The notes under the pieces are model-generated. The model saw nothing but the letters and a program-made list of their open reading frames with translations, was not told where the DNA came from and did not search any database. Positions 57,519-64,000 of a stretch of DNA of 64,000 bases are shown in pieces. This stretch comes from Aquatica leii (lineage: Eukaryota > Arthropoda > Insecta > Coleoptera > Lampyridae). A program made the position numbers and the translations under genes. Each line of letters starts with the position of its first letter. Within the stretch, counting starts at the first letter, position 1. The stretch lies in NCBI GenBank assembly GCA_035610365.1, contig CM069432.1, forward strand, positions 5,456,001 to 5,520,000, read 5' to 3'.

Positions 57519-58861
57519 TGTTACAAACTTTAGGTTTTACGAATCTTGCACGGCCAACTCACACAGTCGGAGGTAGGGGAGGTTCACAAGAAGTATGCTT
57601 CAGGGCGCCAGAGCTGATCCAAGATAATACTTCTGCCTCGCTCACGACAGACGATCCAAACTTGTAACCCAATTGGAGGTTCGTAATCCTTATTACTCTG
57701 ATGTTCGAGTTTCCCAAGGTTGTTACTAGGTAACGACGATCAAAAGAGAAATGTATGTTGCCGTAAAAGAAAGAGCAACCAGTATAACAACTTTAATTTA
57801 GTAAAGTCGATGATTAACACAAAGATATCGAATTTTCAGTACATGAATGCCAGCAGTATCGGCAACACACAATACATAGGTAAGTTAAGTTGAAGCGAAC
57901 AGCGAAGAAAATTTCGTAGTGAATATTGTTTGTACACAGCATGCGATACACACAAAAAATAATTAATAATGCTACCTTAATGATAATAAAACAGTGATAG
58001 TAATTACTGAATTAACACTAAACTTTCGTAGTAAATATTGGTTGTACACAGCATGCGAAACACACAAAATAATTAATGATACTACCTTAATGGTAATAAA
58101 ACAATGATAGCAATTACGGAATTAACACTAGCTAAAGTTTCGTGAGCGACCTTTCTGACAGCGAACAAATAAATAAATCAACTTACCCACAATACAGTAA
58201 CTCCTACTTGGTCGAAGAAAGCGCTTTCCCCGGGAAGTGAGTCCGAAATAAATTTTGAGTAGCAAATCGTGACAAACCAATGCCTCACGAAATCAAAATC
58301 TACAAAAATGGTTAATTATTGCTAAAGAAAGTACACATAACATAACCCGATTTTCGAATGCTGTTGTACACCTTTGATGAAAGTTGGTTTCGCAGGTGTT
58401 TGCCGCATGAGTAGAATCTCGCAGAAATGTGATTGTCTCCGGTTTATTTAGTTTTAACCGTAGGCCTTATAGATAGAGTTATACTCGTCCCACGAAAGTA
58501 TTTGTCGATGTTAATCCCTCATAATTCGTTATCGAATAGAAACATGTGCCAGAACGTGGTGGAACGGCTATCAAATTAACGAGAAATTACAACAGAATTT
58601 TAATAAACGACAGCAATTATCTTACCCGGTGACAACTCAAATATTTTACGATCGTAATACACTTATAATTTGATTCCCATTACTAAGGATGATCTTTGAA
58701 AATTATTTTTAAGCCACACCGGCCATCTTATGCTGTTGACAGCTTAGCGATTTCGTTGTAAATGACAGTCACACGAAAAGATCGGTAGGGGGCGTCCAAA
58801 CTGGAATCTGATTTCAATTACATATACAGGGTATTCCGTAAGGAAAATTTCGTACGTAACA
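57519..58861 (+). repeat. Solo LTR 1 (1.34 kb), target duplication GATC
   Basis: It begins TGTTACAAACTTTAGG and ends TACGTAACA (TGTTAC/GTAACA). GATC lies directly on both sides (57515-57518 and 58862-58865). It aligns along its whole length with 62081-63474. It holds a tandem duplication of about 113 bp (57912-58023 and 58024-58137) that is single in the other copy. No internal coding region adjoins it, so it is a solo LTR left by recombination. The 4-bp duplication fits Gypsy-type integrases. Confidence 0.85.
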
Positions 58862-59769
58862 GATCGTTTGAATGTGTCATTTTCAAGCGATTATACATAT
58901 GTTTCTTTTAACCAAATCATATTTCATTACTTAATCAGATCTCTATGATTTGATTCCAGACTTAAGCTTAACCAAAAAAAAAACCCACATACTTTGGGAT
59001 GGAAACTTTTACGTTGCACTACAAGAATCTCTGCATTAAACGTTACAAAAATATTAGTTCTTTTTACAAAGTTCAAAAAAATGTTTGTTAGATGAGAGAA
59101 ATGTTAGAGAAATGTTTGTTTAATTTAAGAAGAATAAGTAATAAATGGAGAAAAAGATATTTATAAAATAGAAAAACGATGTTAGAGTAGCTAAGATTTT
59201 GTCGTGATGGGAAATTATTTCTGACAAGGTAACCGCCAGTATAAAAAAAGATATAACTCCTGTAATGTGCACTAGGCTGAAGTGCTTTAATTACCTGCAA
59301 ACGTAGGAACCTTCTAGATTTAAGAGATGATGCTCTAAAATTCAAGAATAAATAAACTTTCTTAACTGTAACAGATGAAAAATAAAGAACAGACAAAGAT
59401 TTTGCCTTAAAAACCAAAAAAAACCGGTGTGGTCACTACACGACTTTCCTATAAAGAATGATGAATGAATGTCTACATATTTTTTTAAGGTTATGTTGTC
59501 ATAAAACCATTTTGAAGTGATACGTACACGTGTGTATTGATTTCCTAGCAAGCTATAATGTTTTTGAAATTTTTCTTCTCGATTTCATTAAGATTATATC
59601 GAGTAATCGTTATATTTGTGCGTTTTGATATTACTTACCCCTTTAGTAAATCATAATGGATTTATTATGAATTTAATAAAAATAATTAACACGTTTAAAT
59701 ATGTCTTTTTACTGATAAAAATTAATTGTCGTTAATTTAAAATAATAATACAATTTAAAAAAAACATGA

Positions 59770-59860
59770 ACCCGCATGGGATTTGAACCTTTGTACGTAG
59801 CGGCTATTACTGCAGTCGTACGGTTGATGTAACTACACCTAAGTGACTATTACTGATACA
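59770..59860 (-). repeat. tRNA-derived SINE-like fragment
   Basis: The minus strand has a near-perfect Pol III B box (GGTTCAAATCCC at 59778-59789) and, about 45 bases upstream, GGTGTAGTTACATCAACC, which resembles a D-arm/A box. The stems do not fold as a full tRNA, so a tRNA-derived SINE head or tRNA pseudogene is likely. Confidence 0.35.
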
Positions 59861-60189
59861 TTCTTTACATCTGTATTTTAAACCAACCTTTTTACCCCGC
59901 GATACATTTTTGAAAATATTTTTGATATTTGTTATTACATTTTGAGAATTATTATGCAAAACGTTCTTTGATATGCATTGTTATATGTTCTGATGCTAGA
60001 AATATCTTAAAAACACTTTCGGGACATATAAATCGAAATTTTCAAATTCCCTATGTTAATCTGTATGGTTCAGAATTTCCGATATAAACAAGTCAAAGTG
60101 AATATAGAGAAAAACTGTTATTTTTTCACGTATCTTGTTTTTCCTTTAACATATGAAGTTTTTTTTCTAAAAGAAAATCAACGTAAACA

Positions 60190-60200
60190 GGATTCGAACC
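60190..60200 (-). promoter_or_regulatory. Isolated Pol III B-box match
   Basis: GGTTCGAATCC on the minus strand matches the B-box consensus exactly, with no A box at the right distance. It may be another SINE remnant. Confidence 0.25.
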
Positions 60201-60343
60201 TAGGATTATATATGGAATTCATTTTAAGTTATAAATCAAATATCTAATAAACTGTTAATGTTAAAAAAAATGTGTTTGAATAAATTGTTAGGAAGAATTA
60301 ACTCTATAAGAAACTGTAAAAATAATGGTAAACAGACAGATAG

Positions 60344-60362
60344 ACACACACACACACACACA
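60344..60362 (+). repeat. (AC)n microsatellite
   Basis: About nine AC units. Confidence 0.9.
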
Positions 60363-60793
60363 TTCAAAAATACATTTTTCTGATTCAGGAGACCTTGAAA
60401 CGTAAAATTATGCAATAAAAATGTTTTTTAAAAAAATTGCAATAGCTATACTTTCCTTATAGGAAAGTCAAAACAGCGGCACTGGTTAAGAGTGCTATCT
60501 TTAAATAAGCTCCTACTTCTCCCGTATGACTATTTAAAAAGTATTGACCTGAACAAGCCTTAAGTTTACCGAAACTGTGTTACCCTCAGATACGAGACCA
60601 AACGGTCTCTAAATAAAGTAAAGTCAGAAGGTAGAAAAAATATAGTAAAAGACAAAGAAAAGAGGAGACTTGCTGTTATGTCTATTGTGTCACTCTCTCT
60701 TTATACGAGACGAAATAAATGACCACCGTACGTGCCCAACCAACCGCTCTAAATAAAAAAAATATGAGGGCGTGTACTAGTGTACACACGTAA

Positions 60794-61091
60794 GAAGTGA
60801 AACTTCTTTATGGCTTTATTTTTCGCAAAATGATCTACATGCAACTTTTCAGAAATCGGTTAAATAAAGTTAAATAAATTTTAAACAAAAGGATTTTATT
60901 ATCATAAACATGAATACAAATTTTTGTAAATCAATTAACTAATTTTTGTAGATTCAATTTCATATTTCAGTTACCATAAGCCATTAATTACAAAACAACA
61001 ATTGATCGTATCTTATAGCAACGTTTTGATCGTGTACCTTATAACCATCCGTTTTGTGACCTATAGTATGTGCCTCCGTGGCGCAATCGAC

Positions 61092-61128
<37 letters not shown>

Positions 61129-61294
61129 GAGCCCACCCGCGGGCGAACTTTTTATTTATTTTACTACCTTTGAACACCTTGTACAATTTGTATTTATTTA
61201 AAAATATTTTAGAATTTTATAAAAAAAAGATGGCGCGTAACGAAAAAAATGTGACGGTAAATTTTTTTCCAACGCCGATAAAGAAGTTTCACTT
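60794..61294. repeat. Inverted-repeat-bounded segment holding the tRNA gene
   Basis: GAAGTGAAACTTCTTTATGG at 60794-60813 is inverted as CCGATAAAGAAGTTTCACTT at 61275-61294, enclosing about 460 bp that includes the tRNA-Asn. The left copy is itself palindromic (AAGAAGT..ACTTCTT), which weakens the case. A short non-autonomous element is possible. Confidence 0.4.
61072..61145 (+). tRNA. tRNA-Asn (anticodon GTT), possibly decayed
   Basis: A 74-nt cloverleaf: acceptor GCCTCCG with CGCGGGC, D-arm GCGC...GCGC, anticodon stem TTCGG/CCGAA with loop CTGTTAA (anticodon GTT), T-arm GGTGG-TTCGAGC-CCACC, discriminator G. A T5 run six bases downstream can end Pol III transcription. Against function: one C-C mismatch in the acceptor stem and loss of the usual GG in the D-loop (CGA in place of TGG). 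It supplies asparagine tRNA if active. Confidence 0.8.
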
Positions 61295-62076
61295 CAAAAA
61301 GTAAATTAATGGTGGAAGAAAAAGATATCGTAGTTAGTTGTAGAAGAAATGTAAACCAAGTACGGACCCAAATCAAAAAGTTTACTACAAAATTCATATG
61401 CTGACAAGCTAAATAGCAAACCCAAAAAGAAAAGAAAAACTAAAGTTAGAGTCCTACGAGTGACTTCCCAATCTCAAAAAGATTGATTGTATAAGTATAT
61501 ACACAGAACAGAAAGAGAGTCTGTCCTGCAATAACATGGAAAAGGAAGAAACCAAAGAAATTTAACAGAATAAAAAGAAAAAAATATCGGTGACAGCAAA
61601 ATTAGATAAAGCAAATAGATAATACAAACAAGATACCAACAACATCCTTAAAGAACCGTAAGGCAAAACCAAAAGATAAAAACCAAGGGAATATCCACAT
61701 GTCAAAATTCTAAACTGAAAACCTAACTAGAACAAACGACAACAAAAAAATTAGAAGCGATTTAAAAAATAGATACAAAAGTAGTAGTAGCAGCTTTTAC
61801 ATCTCGAGAAAAAGAAATCGCATAGTGATAACGTACATTCCTATGGATTCGTTATTTCCCATCGTCCTATTCCAAATCGTATCATATCTTAACATATCCG
61901 CCACATCCTTTTAAGAACCCATAAAACTTCGGTTTGAGAAAAAAAGGGAAAAAGCAGCTTAATAAACAAATCAAATCGAAGGTCGTAGAGCTTTCAATCG
62001 CGTTTACTAACAAAGTAAGATAACCACTAAGAAAGAAGATTAAGTAAACGCAAAGCAAAATCGTACGACAAAATAC
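61295..62076. other. AT-rich interval, nothing recognised
   Basis: About 780 bp between the tRNA segment and solo LTR 2. A-rich, with no supported frame. Confidence 0.55.
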
Positions 62077-62080
62077 AAGA

Positions 62081-63474
62081 TGTTACAAGCTTTAGGTCTT
62101 ACGAACCTTGCACGGCCAACTCACACAGTCGGAGATAGGGGAGGTTCAAGGAAATTATACGTAAGGGCGTCAGATCAATCCTAATTAACACTTCTGCCTC
62201 GATCACGACAGACGGTCCAAACTTGTAACTAATTTTTAGGTTCGTAATCCTTTTTACTCTGGTGTTCGGGTAGCTACAATTGGTTACCGGGTAACGACAA
62301 TTAAAAGAGAAAGGTATGTTACTATAAAAGAAAGTTTAACAAGTATAACAACTTTAATGTAGTAACGTAGAAGATTAACAGGAATATATGTAATTTCTCA
62401 ACTCAAAAATGCTAGAAATAGTAACACGTATATAATTAACAGGTATAAAAACTTTAATTCAGCAACGTAGCAAATTAACCGAAATATGTTGAATTTCTCA
62501 ATTCATAAACATTAGACAAACTAACAAGTATGATTTACAGGTGTAGAAACCTTGAATTAGCATCGTAAAAGATGAACAGGAGTATGTTTGATTTCTCGAT
62601 TCATAAATGCCAGACATATCGGCAACACACAAAGCATATAGTTAAATTACATCAAGATAGCGAAGTAAATTTCGTAATAAATATTATCTGTCCACAGCAT
62701 GCGATACACTCTAAAGGGTACTTGAAATTACCTTATTGGTATGTAAACAATAAACGTAATTACAGACACCGACAGTAATCAAAGTTCCGTGAGTGACTTT
62801 TATGACAGCGAAAAAAATATAATCAAACTGACTTACCCAGAATCCAGTGCTTGGTTGCGTGAAGAAAACGTTTTCCCACCGGTAACAGCCTAGAATAATT
62901 ATTGAATAGCCAATCGTGTCACACAATAACTCACGAAAAAGGAAACTACTAAATCATTAATAATAATTCAATAAATGCGATATAAGAACCCGTTGTATTG
63001 AATGCTGTTGGTTGCAATTACGAACAGGTGGTTGGTAACGCAATCGACTGGTGTACAAGAATTAACATGCCCTCCCAAAAGCTTATACGTTCGGTAGCGG
63101 TATTTATCAATCGTACTTATGCATCATTGTTCTTTATTGAAGCGAACAGGTGATTGAAACGTGGCGAAACCGGATATCAAATTAATACAGAAATTACGAA
63201 GGAATCTTAATAAACTGGAGACAAAATATCTTACCCTGTGCCGAACAAATTGTAATAAATTCGTAATTGACTTATAAATTCGTATTCATCACAAGGGATG
63301 CCCTTGAACTCTTAGGAATCAGGTCAAGATTTTCGACACCGACCGGCTCACGTAGTTGACAGCTTCAAAATGGCCTCTCAGTAACCAACAAGATCGGCAG
63401 AGAGCGTCAAAACCAGAAACTAATTTTTAAGTCGATACGCAGGGTACTCCGTTGTGAAAATTTCGCACGTAACA
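62081..63474 (+). repeat. Solo LTR 2 (1.39 kb), target duplication AAGA
   Basis: It begins TGTTACAAGCTTTAGG and ends CACGTAACA. AAGA flanks it on both sides (62077-62080 and 63475-63478). It is homologous and parallel to 57519-58861 but clearly diverged. It carries about three tandem copies of a roughly 95-bp unit (62341-62620, with words AACTTTAAT, GATTAACAGG, ATTTCTCAA), single in LTR 1. Its different target duplication shows an independent insertion. Confidence 0.85.
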
Positions 63475-63478
63475 AAGA

Positions 63479-64000
63479 AATAAAGTAACGCTTTTAGTAA
63501 ATCGAACTGACTGATGATAAATAATGAAACAAGACGGATAACTAATTGAGAAAAAAATATCGGCTTATAATCACACTAAAATAATTGAGCCCTGACGTTG
63601 AGAAGTCAAACTTGTATTGTGCACTTGACTTAATTACCTATACACTTAACCTACAATAAATAAAAAGCAACGGCAGCTCTGGTATCGGAGAATAGCGTCG
63701 GTAAAACAACTAACACAAATCAAACTATCTTGAATGTGGCGATTATATTCTCTACACCACTGAAAAAATACAAATAGAATTATAAACTAATAAGAAGTCA
63801 ATTTGTTTTAAATTTTGACGTCTGTAAGAATATCAAGTCAACAAATATTTACAAATACCATATCATAATAATGAGAAATCAACAAAGTAGAAAAATTTAT
63901 AATTAAAAAATTGAACTTTAACAAAATTGAGTAAGAATCGCGCATAGGAAATGAAGCCCCCAAACTTGTATAATCTGAACGTTAATTATTACACAAACTA
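63479..64000. other. AT-rich right edge, nothing recognised
   Basis: About 520 bp with no open frame or repeat that I can support. Confidence 0.6.

Larger units (their letters stand above)
58866..60793. other. AT-rich interval with tRNA-like and inverted-repeat fragments
   Basis: No protein gene is supported. GACTTTCCTATAAAG (59442-59456) is inverted at 60455-60469, bounding about 1.03 kb that could be a decayed short element. A hairpin GAGACC-AAAC-GGTCTC lies near 60594-60609. Confidence 0.4.

Noticed and set aside
59442..60469. A 1-kb MITE bounded by GACTTTCCTATA inverted ends
   Set aside because: The right end is itself palindromic, so the match to the left end may be trivial. No target duplication was found, so it is kept only as a remark in the interval entry.
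57519..63474. A single 6-kb LTR retrotransposon with two 1.35-kb LTRs
   Set aside because: Each LTR has its own target duplication (GATC and AAGA), the interior holds no gag/pol, and no primer site or polypurine tract adjoins the LTRs.

Overview
This is an AT-rich, intergenic-type stretch of an animal genome, almost certainly an insect, built nearly entirely of transposable elements. Jockey-, R1-, RTE- and CR1-like LINEs, Penelope-like elements, several hAT lineages, piggyBac, a mariner with DD41D spacing, a BEL/Pao remnant, Gypsy-type solo LTRs and a Helitron helicase fragment all occur together, which fits an arthropod. A beetle is a guess only. I recognise no intact host protein gene. The only cellular-type gene is a tRNA-Asn(GUU) candidate near 61.1 kb, and even that lies inside an inverted-repeat-bounded segment.

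Layout. 0-5.7 kb: Helitron helicase relic, a satellite-like repeat split by a jockey LINE, a hAT tail and a second jockey LINE on the minus strand. 5.7-10.7 kb: a 5-kb element with about 540-bp terminal inverted repeats (TIRs) and one broken gene for a FEN1/XPG-like (PIN) nuclease with a C-terminal CXC domain; this is the best candidate here for an undescribed mobile system. 11.3-13.8 kb: a second TIR element ending in CACTG with an unfamiliar transposase. 14.1-16.1 kb: a mariner with unusually long TIRs. 17.4-21.6 kb: a minus-strand LINE split by an almost complete Penelope-like element carrying a hammerhead-like core. 21.7-26.6 kb: a plus-strand jockey LINE split by a hAT. 27.9-33.5 kb: a TIR element with arms rich in GGACRTCC, carrying a near-intact hAT. 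33.6-36.2 kb: a piggyBac bounded by TTAA, broken by one stop codon. 36.4-39.9 kb: fragments of Penelope, jockey, BEL/Pao, LINE and Tc1. 40.0-45.0 kb: a full-length R1-clade LINE with an 11-bp target duplication. 45.2-47.7 kb: a coding remnant split by a hAT with a perfect 8-bp target duplication. 48.7-49.05 kb: an LTR with a tRNA-Lys-type primer site. 49.9-54.5 kb: RTE and CR1-like LINEs. 57.5-58.9 and 62.1-63.5 kb: two solo LTRs of one family, each with its own 4-bp target duplication.

The genes do not form a pathway. The window is a layered record of insertions (PLE into LINE, hAT into LINE, hAT into a TIR element, hAT into an exon-like ORF, LTR into a BED-finger fragment), so relative ages can be read from the nesting. 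Most ORFs carry a few frameshifts or stops. The piggyBac (one stop), the hAT at 29.8 kb (one frameshift), the Penelope element (two frameshifts and one stop) and the R1 element are the youngest-looking.
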